Shown: positions 15,518-25,095, numbered from the stretch's first letter. The stretch: DNA of 64,000 nt from CAZCTC01 sp964501335 (GCA_964501335.1 CAZCTC010000015.1:1-64000), one strand, 5' to 3'. Notes: generated from the sequence alone by a model not told the origin. A program made the numbers and translations.

Positions 15518-18295
15518 ATGCAATCGATGCTACGTTTAGGGATGGGCTGGGATTCCGACGAACAACGGTTGTGGCGGGTAAAGACGCTGCAGTTGGTGTT
15601 CATGGGGATGTGTGGATTGGGCTCACTGCTCTACCTGATTACGTTTTTGCTGTCGGGTTATATGGGAGTTCTGGCCGAGGCGGGCTTTCTGGCCTTAGGG
15701 TGTGGCTTTGCGTATGTGGCAGGACGGTTTGTGCAGCAGGAGCAGGTAGACAAGGCTGCTTACTGTCTGTTGGGGACCATTGTGATCAGTTATGGCGGCG
15801 CGATTCTGGTCTGGCAGGGAATCACCGGCCATCTGGCTATGGGCGGGGCGCTGTTGATTTTGATGGTCGGGGGCGTGACGTTTAAACGGCAGTGGAATAT
15901 GTTATTTACCGTGACCGTTCTGTTCTCCGGTTATCTATGGCTGGTAGAACAGTTTAATCTGCCCCGGTTTGACGTTTTGGGGAAGAACTGGCTGATTCAG
16001 TTCTACCTTTCTTCCATGACCCTGGTGGTGTTGATTGCTGTTATTCTGTTGGTGGTGCGTTCGGTTCAGATCCGGACGTTGCAGACCCGCTTGTTGATCG
16101 TGTTGATTCTGGTGGCGTTGGGTCCGGTGTTGGTTTCGACGAGCGTGGCGATGTGGGTGGGCTTCAACAATGGGCAGGAGACGGCTTTTGCGAATCTCTC
16201 GACGGTAGAGACGTTTAAGATGGGGCAGATCAAGGGGTTGCTGGACCAGCTGACCCTGAATTTGCGGTTGGAACTTACGGAACCGGATGTTCAGCGGCAC
16301 ATTCAGACTCTGTTGGATGGTACCCCGGATTCTCCGGAGTATCAGGATGCTTATTCCCGGTTACGCGAGCATTTCATTCAGATGACGATGGAAGATGCTT
16401 CGTACAATGATGTTTTTCTGATTTCGCCGCAGGGGAAGGTGTTGGTATCCAATGATTTGACGCTGGAAGGCCGGGCGATTCCGGAGCTGGCTAATTTGGG
16501 GACGCGAGTGTTGGAAAACCCCGTGCGACCGCCTTTTTATTCTTCGATCTGGAATGAAAATGTTTTGCTGAGCACCGCGCCTGTTTTCGACAAAGAGGGC
16601 CATATTTGGGGATTGCTGGCGGCGCGGACTTCGGTCCAGCAGAAACTTGAGAAGATTCTGTCCCAGGATACAGGCTTGGGCAAGACCGGGGAGAGCTATC
16701 TGGTCGACGGGCGGGGCGCTTTGTTGACGCCGTTGAAAACTCCCGGCTTTGTGGTGGTGGGGAAGGTGGTGGATACCGAAGGGGTGGATCAGGGGTGGAA
16801 TCAGGTCGGCGGGGCGAAACCGGGGCTTTATATCAACTATGCGGGTGTGCCGGTGGTGGGGATCTATCGTCCGATTGAAGGGCTGGAAACGATGCTGGTT
16901 ATCGAGCAGGCCCGGGAAGAGACCCTGGAGCAGGTGCGGAATACCGTTTCGTTGAACATTGGGGTGGCGTTGGGGGCGCTGGCGCTGGCGATTGTGCTTT
17001 CGATTTTATTGACCCGGAGCATTACCCAACCGTTGGTTTCGCTGGTACAGACCGTGGATCAGATTTCGGCCGGCGATCTGGATCGGCGGGTGACGGTTTT
17101 GCGGGAGGATGAGATCGGGGCGCTGGGGCGAGCTTTTAATGTGATGACGGCGCAGTTGAAAGAGCTGATCGGCAGTCTGGAAAACCGGGTGACGGAACGT
17201 ACCCGGGAACTGGAAAACCGCTCCATGCAGCTGGAAGTGGCGGCGCGGGTCATTCGGGACACATCGACGATCCGGGATTTGCGGCAGATGTTGAATGCCA
17301 CGGTGCGGTTGATTGCTGAACGGCGCGGGTTCTATCATGTAGGGATTTTCCTGCTGGATGATTCCGGCGAATATGCGGTGTTGCAGGCGGCTTCTTCGGC
17401 CGGCGGGCAGCGAATGCTCTCGCGGGGGTACCGGCGGCGGATCGGTGAAGGGTTGATCGGACAGGTCGTGCGGTCGGGTGAAGCGAAGCTGGTATCCAAT
17501 TTCGAGGAGGAAGCGATTTTCCGCAGCAATCCGGAACTTCCTGAATCGCGCAGTGAGGTATCGTTGCCGTTGCGGGTGCGGGATCGGGTGATCGGGGTGC
17601 TGGATGTCCATGAGTTGAAGGGCGGGGCTTTTGCCCATGACGATGTGGCTATTTTGCAGATCCTGGCGGATCTGGTGGCGTTGGCGATTGAGAATGTGCG
17701 CCTGCTGGGCGAGACGCAGCGGTCGCTGCAGGAACGGGAGATGCTTTACGGGCAGCGGGTGCAGGAGGCCTGGCGGCGGCGGTTGTTGCAGCAGCAGGAC
17801 ACCTTCCTGTATACCGGTCTGGCGGTCGAGCCGGCGGCGCCGGTGTTGGTGCCCCAGGTCGATCAAATTCAGGAAGAGGGGCATCCGGTGCTGGTAGCGA
17901 CGGAGAACGGCCGGCGGTTGTTGGCGCCGATCCGGTTGCGGGGGAAGCAGATTGCCACGCTGGTCCTGGATCAGTCGTCGGATCAGGTTTCCTGGGGGAC
18001 TGAGGAACTGACGTTAGTGGAAGAAGTGACGACGCAGATTGCGGTGGCGCTGGAAAATGCCCGGTTGTTGGAAGAGACACGCATGCGGGCAGCCCGGGAA
18101 CAGCTGGTCGGGGAAGTGGCGGCCCGGGTGCGGACTTCTACGGAAGTCGATACGATTCTGCGGACGGCCATTAAGGAATTAGGGGTGGTATTGGGGGCTG
18201 CCGGTGGAGTGATCCGGCTGGAGGCCGCCGGGCTGGATACCAATTTCAGCATGGACGATTTCCCTGAAATCAGAGATGACGCTCCGCAAGCCTGA
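15518..18295 (+). CDS. Multi-TM dCache-HAMP-GAF sensor, no output domain
   Basis: 925 residues. About six membrane helices (20-180) are followed by a seventh (192-214), an extracellular double-Cache region (about 220-475; VFLISPQGKVLVSND, ESYLVDGRGALLTPL, GVPVVGIYRPIEG), another helix (478-500), HAMP (500-553), GAF (about 575-735; FYHVGIFLLDDSGEY), the Trp module (VQEAWRRRLLQQQDTF, GLAVEP) and the shared tail (REQLVGEVAARVRTSTEVD). It thus joins a membrane-embedded sensor with a classical chemoreceptor-like Cache sensor. ATG at 15518 follows GGGGAGG by five bases. It has no kinase domain. Confidence 0.88.
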   Translation: MQSMLRLGMGWDSDEQRLWRVKTLQLVFMGMCGLGSLLYLITFLLSGYMGVLAEAGFLALGCGFAYVAGRFVQQEQVDKAAYCLLGTIVISYGGAILVWQGITGHLAMGGALLILMVGGVTFKRQWNMLFTVTVLFSGYLWLVEQFNLPRFDVLGKNWLIQFYLSSMTLVVLIAVILLVVRSVQIRTLQTRLLIVLILVALGPVLVSTSVAMWVGFNNGQETAFANLSTVETFKMGQIKGLLDQLTLNLRLELTEPDVQRHIQTLLDGTPDSPEYQDAYSRLREHFIQMTMEDASYNDVFLISPQGKVLVSNDLTLEGRAIPELANLGTRVLENPVRPPFYSSIWNENVLLSTAPVFDKEGHIWGLLAARTSVQQKLEKILSQDTGLGKTGESYLVDGRGALLTPLKTPGFVVVGKVVDTEGVDQGWNQVGGAKPGLYINYAGVPVVGIYRPIEGLETMLVIEQAREETLEQVRNTVSLNIGVALGALALAIVLSILLTRSITQPLVSLVQTVDQISAGDLDRRVTVLREDEIGALGRAFNVMTAQLKELIGSLENRVTERTRELENRSMQLEVAARVIRDTSTIRDLRQMLNATVRLIAERRGFYHVGIFLLDDSGEYAVLQAASSAGGQRMLSRGYRRRIGEGLIGQVVRSGEAKLVSNFEEEAIFRSNPELPESRSEVSLPLRVRDRVIGVLDVHELKGGAFAHDDVAILQILADLVALAIENVRLLGETQRSLQEREMLYGQRVQEAWRRRLLQQQDTFLYTGLAVEPAAPVLVPQVDQIQEEGHPVLVATENGRRLLAPIRLRGKQIATLVLDQSSDQVSWGTEELTLVEEVTTQIAVALENARLLEETRMRAAREQLVGEVAARVRTSTEVDTILRTAIKELGVVLGAAGGVIRLEAAGLDTNFSMDDFPEIRDDAPQA

Positions 18296-18313
18296 CGCCG
18301 GGAGGAAACGAGC

Positions 18314-19798
18314 ATGGATGGTGCTTTGCAGGTAAAAAATCGGGAAGAGCCTTTATCCGGGAAGAGGGGAGAGGCGCAGTCGGGGCGCTTACAAGGGGTC
18401 AAGGGATTGCGACCGGCGGCGATGCCGCGTTTCCTGGAGTGGCTTCCAGTGATGGGGGTGGCGATTGTATGGGCCAGTGTGGGGTTGGGCGGTGGGGAAT
18501 TGCAGCAATGGCCCTATCTGGTGATGCGGTATCGCGGTGCTTTTATAGGATTGATCCTGCCGGCGTTGATTATGCAGTTTTGGGTGAATCAGGAGATTGC
18601 CCGGTATACCTTGTTGACCGGGGAAGGGATCTGGGTGGGATTCAGCCGCCTCAACCGGGTTTATTTCTGGGTCCTGGTGGTGGCGATGTTGATGAGCTGG
18701 ACGTTGTTTGGGGCCTATATCGGGCGCGGGAGCGATGCGCTGGCGGGATTGACGAATGTGCCGAGTGGATTGCTCCCGGGGCAACAGGCTACTTTTTGGA
18801 GTTATATGATTGTGCTGGTTTGCGCGGCCGGGCTGTTTTTTTTCCGGCGGCCGTATGTGTTGATCGAAGCGATCAGCTATATTTTTCTGGCGCTGGCGTT
18901 AGGGAGTATGGTGTTGGTCGTTTCCCAGCCGGAAGTGATTCAGAGCGCGCAGACTTTCTTTGCGGCGTTTTTTAATCCGCTTAAGGCAAGCTGGCCGGCG
19001 ACCTGGGATCCGGTGGATTCAACGAAAGTCGGATCGGCGCTGGCGCTGGCCGGGCTGGGGGGCTTTTTCAATCTGATGTTTTCTTATTGGTTGAAAGAGC
19101 GCGGCGCCGGGATGGCGGGATGGCGGCGGCCGTTGGGGGAAGCGGCTCCCGGGGAGGCCGAGGAGACGCTGGCGGGCTATCGGTTCGAGGATACGGAGGA
19201 TAACCGACGACATTACCGGCGCTGGTTTGGGGCGACCCGGATGGCAAACATGGCGGGGATCTGTCTGTGTGCGTTCGGGTTGCTGCTGCCGGTGTGGGTA
19301 GGGTGGGCCGAGGCGCAGCAGAGTCCGGTGTGGGACGGGACGAAGGCTTTGGAGGAATATCTCAAGTATACCTGGGGGACGACCGGGATCGTCGTTTTCT
19401 TTGTGGCGATGGGGGCCTATTTGCTGGATACCTGGTTGATTATGGCGGATGGCTGGGCCCGTTCGTTGAGCGATATTGTCCGTTCGCAGTTCCGCTGGGC
19501 GTCGCGCTGGAGTGAAATGCACTGGTATCGGATCTTTTTGGGCGTGACGTTGTTGATCACCTTTTTGACATTGTTTTTTAAGAGCGTGGCGGATCAATTG
19601 ATTTCTATTCAGGGATTGATGCAGCTTTTTGGATTTGGACTTTTCTGCCCGGGATTGATCTATTTGAATTTTGTGTTATTGCCCAAACATTATCCATCCT
19701 GGACGCATCCCCGTTTGGGGACCCGGGTGATTATGATCGTGGTGACGCTGGTTTACTGGGGTATTGCACTCTGGTATCTGGCGGCATTGCGAGGTTGA
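18314..19798 (+). CDS. Nramp-like LeuT-fold membrane transporter
   Basis: A 494-residue polytopic membrane protein with about 11-12 hydrophobic helices after a polar N-terminus of 38 residues. The wording VGLGGGELQQWPYLV in helix 1 and QFWVNQEIARYTLLTGEG recalls proteins annotated as Nramp-family divalent metal transporters. The metal-binding DPGN of helix 1 is replaced by GLGGGE (residues 57-62), and no MPH motif is evident in the region expected for helix 6 (GLGGFFNLMFSYWLKERG). Metal transport is therefore doubtful; it may carry another substrate or act as a sensor. It sits between two sensor genes, 18 bases after one and 22 before the next, with a GGGAGGAAACGAGC ribosome-site region. Confidence 0.72.
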   Translation: MDGALQVKNREEPLSGKRGEAQSGRLQGVKGLRPAAMPRFLEWLPVMGVAIVWASVGLGGGELQQWPYLVMRYRGAFIGLILPALIMQFWVNQEIARYTLLTGEGIWVGFSRLNRVYFWVLVVAMLMSWTLFGAYIGRGSDALAGLTNVPSGLLPGQQATFWSYMIVLVCAAGLFFFRRPYVLIEAISYIFLALALGSMVLVVSQPEVIQSAQTFFAAFFNPLKASWPATWDPVDSTKVGSALALAGLGGFFNLMFSYWLKERGAGMAGWRRPLGEAAPGEAEETLAGYRFEDTEDNRRHYRRWFGATRMANMAGICLCAFGLLLPVWVGWAEAQQSPVWDGTKALEEYLKYTWGTTGIVVFFVAMGAYLLDTWLIMADGWARSLSDIVRSQFRWASRWSEMHWYRIFLGVTLLITFLTLFFKSVADQLISIQGLMQLFGFGLFCPGLIYLNFVLLPKHYPSWTHPRLGTRVIMIVVTLVYWGIALWYLAALRG

Positions 19799-19820
19799 TG
19801 GACGGACGGGAGGCTGAGCC

Positions 19821-21605
19821 ATGCGTTTGCAATCCAAAATTGTGATGATGGTTTTTCCGCTGTTGTTGATCCCGCTCGTCCTTTTGACGGCGATCTTCAA
19901 CTATTACGCTCAGGAAGGGACCAATCGGCTGGGCCAGGAGATTCTGTCTCAGAATGTCTGGTTGATGCAGGATGAGTTGGAAGAATATTATATGCCGATT
20001 GCCAATCAGAGCCTGGAGGGGACGGCGCTGGAGACCGTACAACAGAGCGCTCTGGGGGTGCTGCAAAAGGTGGATATGAGCGAGGGGATGTCTTTCTTTG
20101 TGATGAAAGAGGGGCGAATTCTCTATCATCCCGACAGCCGGTATATCGGGCAGGATTATAAGGATCAGTTTTGGTATCAACGCATTCTGGAGGGTACCGA
20201 GAAAGCCTTTTCTTATAGAGGGCTGGGCGATACGCCGGAAGTGCTGGCTTACTGGTACTTTCAACCCTGGGACTGGTATGTCTGTGTGACCAGTCCGCTG
20301 GATTATTTTCGGCGTGAGACGGCGTTGGGGTTGAATGTGATTCTGGTCGTGATGTTTTTCAGTCTGGTGCTGGTCGGGTTGATTTTGCAGCAGCTGGCCC
20401 GGTATTGGATGCGGCCGCTGTACGAGATCATGGAGGCGATGCGGAAATTCCGGCCGGGGATGCCGATCAAACTGGAGGCGACGACGGCCGATGAGCTGGG
20501 GGTATTGGGTGAGCAGCTGGCGGCTGTGTCGGTGTCGGTGAAGGACTCGTTGGATCAACTGGAGCAAAGTCTGATCGAGCGGAACAATGAATTGCAGGAA
20601 CGGTCGCGCCTGTTGGAGAAGATCGCGGATGTGGCGCGCGAGGTAGCGATGATTCATGACAGCCGGCAGTTGTTGCAACGCACGGTGCATATGATTGCGG
20701 ACAAGTTCGATTATTACCATGTGGGGCTGTTTTTGGTCGATCCGTTAGGGGAGGCGGCAGTGATGCAGGCGGCTTCGTCGAGCGGCGGCCAGCGGATGGT
20801 GGCCCGGTCCCATCGGCGGCGATTGGGGGAAGGGATTGTGGGGTATGTGGCGCAGACGGGCGAACCCCGCATTGCCCTGGATGTGGAGGGGGATGCGGTT
20901 TTCCGTGCCAGTCCCGATTTGCCGTTGACCCGTTCGGAGATGGCGTTGCCGCTCAAGGGCCGGGGCCGGGTGTTGGGGGTGCTGGATGTGCAGTCGGTGG
21001 AAGGCGCAGCCTTTACCAATGAAGATATTGCGATTTTGCAGACCCTGGCGGAACAGGTCGCTCTGGCCATTGAGAATGCGCGGCTGTTGGAAGCCAGCCG
21101 GCAGGCGCTGTCCGATCTGGAAGAACTTTATGGGCAGCGGGTGCGCGAGGCCTGGCAGTCCCGGCTCAGCCAGCGTTCGTCGGCCTATCTCTATCGGGGG
21201 ATGGGGATGGATGCCGTGCCGCAGGAGGATGTGCAGGAGGATGTGCGGGAATCGATGGAGGCGGGACGGCGTTTGAGCGGTGCGATTCGGCTGCGCGATC
21301 AACAGATCGGGTCGATTGTTTTCTGGCAAGATCCGGAGCGTCCTTCCTGGACGGAGGAGGAACGGTTGCTGTTGGAGACGGTGAGTACGCAGATTGGGCT
21401 GGCCCTGGAAAATGCCCGGCTGATCGAAGAGACGCGGACGACGGCGGCCCGCGAACGGTTGATGGGGGAGATTTCGGCGCAGCTGCGGACTTCAACGGAT
21501 GTAGATACGATTTTGCAGACGACCTTGCAGGAGTTGGGGACGTTGTTGGGGGCTTCCGGGTTGATCCGCTTGGAAACAGAAGAAGAAGTAGACAGTAGAC
21601 AGTAG
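19821..21605 (+). CDS. Cache-HAMP-GAF sensor, no output domain
   Basis: 594 residues. Helix 8-30; single-Cache extracellular domain about 40-165 (MSFFVMKEGRILYHPDS, IGQDYKDQFWYQ, WDWYVCVTSPLDYF); helix 168-195; short HAMP 195-250; GAF about 265-420 (YYHVGLFLVDPLG, RSEMALPL); Trp module (VREAWQSRLSQRSSAYLY, GMGMDAVP); tail (RERLMGEISAQLRTSTDVD). The last five codons and the TAG stop are formed by the GTAGACA repeat at 21588-21610, so the C-terminus VDSRQ looks repeat-derived. GGGAGG lies 7 bases before the ATG. Confidence 0.87.
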   Translation: MRLQSKIVMMVFPLLLIPLVLLTAIFNYYAQEGTNRLGQEILSQNVWLMQDELEEYYMPIANQSLEGTALETVQQSALGVLQKVDMSEGMSFFVMKEGRILYHPDSRYIGQDYKDQFWYQRILEGTEKAFSYRGLGDTPEVLAYWYFQPWDWYVCVTSPLDYFRRETALGLNVILVVMFFSLVLVGLILQQLARYWMRPLYEIMEAMRKFRPGMPIKLEATTADELGVLGEQLAAVSVSVKDSLDQLEQSLIERNNELQERSRLLEKIADVAREVAMIHDSRQLLQRTVHMIADKFDYYHVGLFLVDPLGEAAVMQAASSSGGQRMVARSHRRRLGEGIVGYVAQTGEPRIALDVEGDAVFRASPDLPLTRSEMALPLKGRGRVLGVLDVQSVEGAAFTNEDIAILQTLAEQVALAIENARLLEASRQALSDLEELYGQRVREAWQSRLSQRSSAYLYRGMGMDAVPQEDVQEDVRESMEAGRRLSGAIRLRDQQIGSIVFWQDPERPSWTEEERLLLETVSTQIGLALENARLIEETRTTAARERLMGEISAQLRTSTDVDTILQTTLQELGTLLGASGLIRLETEEEVDSRQ

Positions 21606-21610
21606 ACAGC
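21588..21610 (+). repeat. Heptamer repeat GTAGACA x3 + GC
   Basis: Three perfect GTAGACA units and GC. It overlaps the 3' end of the preceding sensor gene and provides its last codons and TAG stop. The rest of 21611-21758 shows no conserved TTCTGA hairpin but includes AACAAAAAATTGTT and a GC-rich palindromic stretch around AGGGGCGCCCCT (about 21725-21737), a type of repeat seen in other environmental genomes. Confidence 0.75.
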
Positions 21611-21758
21611 AAAGCCGGGAAGCGCCCACAAATACCAACAAAAAATTGTTAGCGCGCACAAGGGATGGGACGCGCCCGGGCTGTTTTAACAGAAATGGTT
21701 TTCCAGGGGCGGAGGGCGCCCACGCAGGGGCGCCCCTACATCAGAGCAGGAGGTTAAA

Positions 21759-22550
21759 ATGAAACGCTTGTGGTTGGTACTGTTAGCCCTGGTTTTGGTG
21801 ATGGCGGTCGGCGGTTGTCAGCCTGAATCCACCCAACTGGAACCTTCTCCCCGGGCTCAGGAGATCCGTACCGCCGGCAAGCTGGTCATTGGCACTGCTG
21901 TGACCGCACCTTTTGTCTTTCATGATGAGCAATCCGGCCAACTGGTGGGGATGGATGTGGAGATTGCCGAGGCGATTGCCAAACGCATCGGGGTGCCCAT
22001 CGAATGGAAGGAAATGGCCTTTGTGGATTTGATTCCCAGTTTGCAGAATGGGGATGTGGATATGGTGATTGCGGCCATGTACATCACCGATCAACGCAAG
22101 GAAAAGGTCGATATGTCGCAGGGATATGTCGAGACGGGTTTGGTGATGGTGGCGCGGGCGGATGAGTTGCGTTTCCAGACGCCTGAAGAACTGGGCGGCC
22201 TGATTGTAGGGGTGAAAGAGGGCTCGACCGGGGCGCGCTATGCCCGTAAATTGATCGATCAGGGCATTGCTTTGAAGTTGCAGGAGTATTCCGATACCAA
22301 GGATTCGCTGGAAGATCTGGCGAACGGCTATGTAGATGTGGCCCTTAACGATAAGGTCAATACGATCGAGTACATCAAGACGCATCAGGAATTGAAGATC
22401 GTCGGGGATGTGTTGGAACCGGCGCAGTTTGGGATTGCGGTGCAGAAGGGCGATTCCGGGATGTTGGAGATCGTCAATGCGGCTTTGAAGGATTTGCGAG
22501 ATCAGAAGAAGCTGGATTCTCTTTACGAAAAGTGGGTCCAGGGACATTAA
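21759..22550 (+). CDS. Solute-binding lipoprotein (SBP_bac_3 family)
   Basis: A 263-residue family-3 extracellular binding protein, the type that binds polar amino acids for ABC transporters. A lipoprotein signal ends at VGGC (C20). The mature part shows the family pattern: TAGKLVIGTAVTAPFVFHD, VGMDVEIAEAIAKRIGVP, LIPSLQNGDVDMVIAAM, TDQRKEKVDMSQGYVETG, GVKEGSTGARYARK, VDVALNDKVN. No permease or ATPase gene is near; both neighbours are GAF sensors. It may therefore present ligand to a membrane sensor rather than to a transporter. AGGAGG lies five bases before the ATG. Confidence 0.9.
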   Translation: MKRLWLVLLALVLVMAVGGCQPESTQLEPSPRAQEIRTAGKLVIGTAVTAPFVFHDEQSGQLVGMDVEIAEAIAKRIGVPIEWKEMAFVDLIPSLQNGDVDMVIAAMYITDQRKEKVDMSQGYVETGLVMVARADELRFQTPEELGGLIVGVKEGSTGARYARKLIDQGIALKLQEYSDTKDSLEDLANGYVDVALNDKVNTIEYIKTHQELKIVGDVLEPAQFGIAVQKGDSGMLEIVNAALKDLRDQKKLDSLYEKWVQGH

Positions 22551-22572
22551 CGGTGCGGGACGGCAAGGGAAG

Positions 22573-22685
22573 CGTGGAAGCGTGGAAGAATGGAAGCCTG
22601 GAAGAATGGTATTTCATCTTCCAATCTTCCGTCATCCAATCTTCCATTATCCGATCTGCCACTTTCGAGTGTCCAGTCTGCCGTT
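22573..22685. repeat. 8-bp-period foldback repeat
   Basis: TGGAAG occurs four times exactly 8 bases apart (22575, 22583, 22591, 22599), followed by ATCTTCC-type complementary units also spaced by about 8 bases. The two halves can pair in several registers to make a long hairpin. It fills most of the gap between the binding-protein gene and the next sensor gene. Confidence 0.7.
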
Positions 22686-22720
22686 CTTGGGGAGCGAGAT
22701 GATTCAGGGGAGAAGATGCG

Positions 22721-24898
22721 ATGGCGAAATCTAACAGGCGGCTGAGCCTCCGGTTGACATTGATCCTGGCTTTGATTGCGATTGTACCACTGTCGCTGAG
22801 CGGGATCGGGGTGACCATTGGAGCCTTTTCCTGGGGCGAGCAGGTGGTGGAAGATCAACAGGAGCAGATGGTTACCCTGGCCGGGACGCTGATTTCTGAA
22901 TATATCGCCAATATTCAAGGGGATCTGAGTTTGATGGGGCAGCTTTCCTTTGATGACCCTGAGTTCGATCATGTTTTGCGGGCGGCTTGCGAGCGGAATG
23001 CGGGCCTTTACAATGAACTGGCGGTGGTGGATGCCTCGGGGAAGGAGCTGTCTCGGGTGGTCGATTGTAAACCGATCGCTGTTACGATGTTGCGAGATGT
23101 GAGTTCGACCGAGGCTTTCTTTAAGGCCAGACGGGGACCTTTTATCAGTGGGGTTTCTTTTCTGGGCGATGCGGAGGATGAGAAAACTCCCCTGGTCTGG
23201 ATGTCTTTGCCGGTGACGGGGACGGCGGGCTTGCGGGTGGTGATGGCCCGGGTCGATTTGAGTGAATTATGGAAGCCGATTCTGAATCCGGAGGCGATGG
23301 GGGCGGCGGCGACTTTGAACGGCGGTTATTTTTATATTGTCGGGAGCGACGGTAAGCTGGTCGGGTATCAGGACAGCGATCTCGTGCGCCAGAATTTAAA
23401 TCTGGAGCAGTATCCTACCGTCAACAATTTGTCTGAGACTACCGACAAGGTCCTGCGGGTGGTTTACAACGGGCTGCGGCAGGAACGGGTGGTCGGCAGC
23501 TCTTACCGGGTGCCGGATGTGGGCTGGTCTGTGGTCATCGAGCAGCCTGTGGCCGAGGCCTATCGGCTTCAGTATAACGTTATGTATGGTTTTTCGGTAT
23601 TGATTGTGCTGGCGGTGGTTGCCGGTACGACTGCGGCGGTGTTGATTTCTCGTTCGATTGTACGGCCGATTCAGAATCTGGCGGAAGCGGCGCTGGCTGT
23701 GACTCAGGGAAATCTGACCTATGAGATCGATATCCGGTCGGATGATGAGCTGGGGGCCGTGGGCCGGGCGTTCAGTGCCATGACTCAGCAGTTGCGGCAG
23801 TTGATTGCCGATCTGGAGCGGAAAGTGGCGGAACGTACGCAGGCGCTGGAAGACCGTTCGTCTTTGCTGGAGAAGACGGCCCGGGCGGCCCGAGAAGTGG
23901 CGCAGATCCACGGATTGACGCAGTTGCCCGAGCAGACGGTCAAGTTGATTTCCCGGCGTTTTGGGTTTTACCATGTCGGGATGTTCTTTATCGATGGGAC
24001 CCGGGAATATGCGACGATGGTGGCGGCTTCGTCGGAGGGCGGCAAGAAGATGGTGGCGCGCGGTCATCGCCGCAAGATGGGGGAAGGGATTGTGGGCCAT
24101 GTGGCGAGTACGGGAGAGCCGCGGATTGCTTTGGATGTGGGCGGCGATACCGTCTGGGTCAAGTCGGTGGATTTGCCCGATACCCGTTCGGAGATGGCGT
24201 TGCCTTTGAAATCTGGCGATCGGGTGATCGGGGTGTTGGATGTGCAGTCGGAGATTGAAGCAGCCTTTTCGGATGAGGATGTGGCGATTTTGACGACGTT
24301 GGCGGAGCAGGTCACGCTGGCAATTGAAAATGCCCGGTTGCTGGACGAGAGTGAACGTTCCCGGCAGGAACTGGAGGCCTTTTATGGCCGGCAGGTGGCT
24401 TCGGCCTGGCAGGAACGGGCTATGCGTCAGATCAGCGCTTATTTTTACAATCGAATCGGGGTGGAGCCGGTATCCACGGTCCGGGCGGAAGAGATGATGG
24501 GGGAGGCTTTGGGCTCTATGGAATACGACCGCGAGTCGATCCAGATCCTTTCGCCGCATCGACTGCTGGCGCCCATCCGGTTGCGCGATCAGGTGATCGG
24601 CTCTTTGTTGCTGGAGCGGGCTCCCGACCGGGGGGTCTGGGGGGCGGAAGAGATTGCCATGGTAGAGACGTTGACGGCGCAGGCGGCACAGGCGTTGGAA
24701 AATGCCCGGTTGCTGGATGAGACGCGCCGCCGGGTGGATCAGGAGCGTACGTTGAACGATTTGAGCGCCCGATTCTCCCGCTCGCTGGATGTCGAGACGG
24801 TGTTGCAGGATGCGGTACGTGAGTTGGGGCGGTTGCTGAGTATGGATGAAGTGACGCTGCATATCGGCGTGCTGGACGGCGAGAACGAACCGAAATAA
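22721..24898 (+). CDS. dCache-HAMP-GAF sensor, no output domain
   Basis: 725 residues. Helix 12-35; double-Cache extracellular domain about 40-283 (LAVVDASGKELSRV-like strand, VSSTEAFFKARRGPF, GGYFYIVGSDGKLVGYQD, VPDVGWSVVIEQP); helix 286-310; HAMP 310-365; GAF about 385-540 (FYHVGMFFIDGTRE, RSEMALPL, AIENARLLDES); Trp module (VASAWQERAMRQISAYFY, GVEPVS); tail (QERTLNDLSARFSRSLDVE). This is the layout of a chemoreceptor or kinase without its output part. It directly follows the amino-acid-binding lipoprotein, a plausible partner for its extracellular domain. Confidence 0.88.
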   Translation: MAKSNRRLSLRLTLILALIAIVPLSLSGIGVTIGAFSWGEQVVEDQQEQMVTLAGTLISEYIANIQGDLSLMGQLSFDDPEFDHVLRAACERNAGLYNELAVVDASGKELSRVVDCKPIAVTMLRDVSSTEAFFKARRGPFISGVSFLGDAEDEKTPLVWMSLPVTGTAGLRVVMARVDLSELWKPILNPEAMGAAATLNGGYFYIVGSDGKLVGYQDSDLVRQNLNLEQYPTVNNLSETTDKVLRVVYNGLRQERVVGSSYRVPDVGWSVVIEQPVAEAYRLQYNVMYGFSVLIVLAVVAGTTAAVLISRSIVRPIQNLAEAALAVTQGNLTYEIDIRSDDELGAVGRAFSAMTQQLRQLIADLERKVAERTQALEDRSSLLEKTARAAREVAQIHGLTQLPEQTVKLISRRFGFYHVGMFFIDGTREYATMVAASSEGGKKMVARGHRRKMGEGIVGHVASTGEPRIALDVGGDTVWVKSVDLPDTRSEMALPLKSGDRVIGVLDVQSEIEAAFSDEDVAILTTLAEQVTLAIENARLLDESERSRQELEAFYGRQVASAWQERAMRQISAYFYNRIGVEPVSTVRAEEMMGEALGSMEYDRESIQILSPHRLLAPIRLRDQVIGSLLLERAPDRGVWGAEEIAMVETLTAQAAQALENARLLDETRRRVDQERTLNDLSARFSRSLDVETVLQDAVRELGRLLSMDEVTLHIGVLDGENEPK

Positions 24899-24999
24899 AA
24901 GGGAATTTTAACGCAGAGGCGCAGAGAGCGCAGAGAAGACGCAGAGATTTTTCAGGCGACAGCAAAACGTGAAGCCGTGCAGGGTAAGAAAAGAAAGGC

Positions 25000-25035
25000 C
25001 ATTTTTTGTCGGCCTTCTGAGGCCGACAAAAAATG
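25000..25035 (+). repeat. Dispersed hairpin element, copy 5
   Basis: A perfect 15-bp stem, CATTTTTTGTCGGCC at 25000-25014 with 25021-25035, and loop TTCTGA. It is followed by a short form of the flank (AATTTCTCTTTCCCCCC). A one-armed copy of the CAGAGGCGCAGAG repeat lies just upstream (about 24911-24950). Together they fill the 197-base gap inside the sensor array. Confidence 0.8.
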
Positions 25036-25095
25036 AATAAAATAATTTCTCTTTCCCCCCATCCGTGTTTGCACCTTCGAATGAGGAAATAGGGA

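Noticed and set aside
21759..22550. The binding lipoprotein as part of an amino-acid ABC transporter operon
   Set aside because: No permease or ATPase gene occurs anywhere in the window; the flanking genes are sensors.
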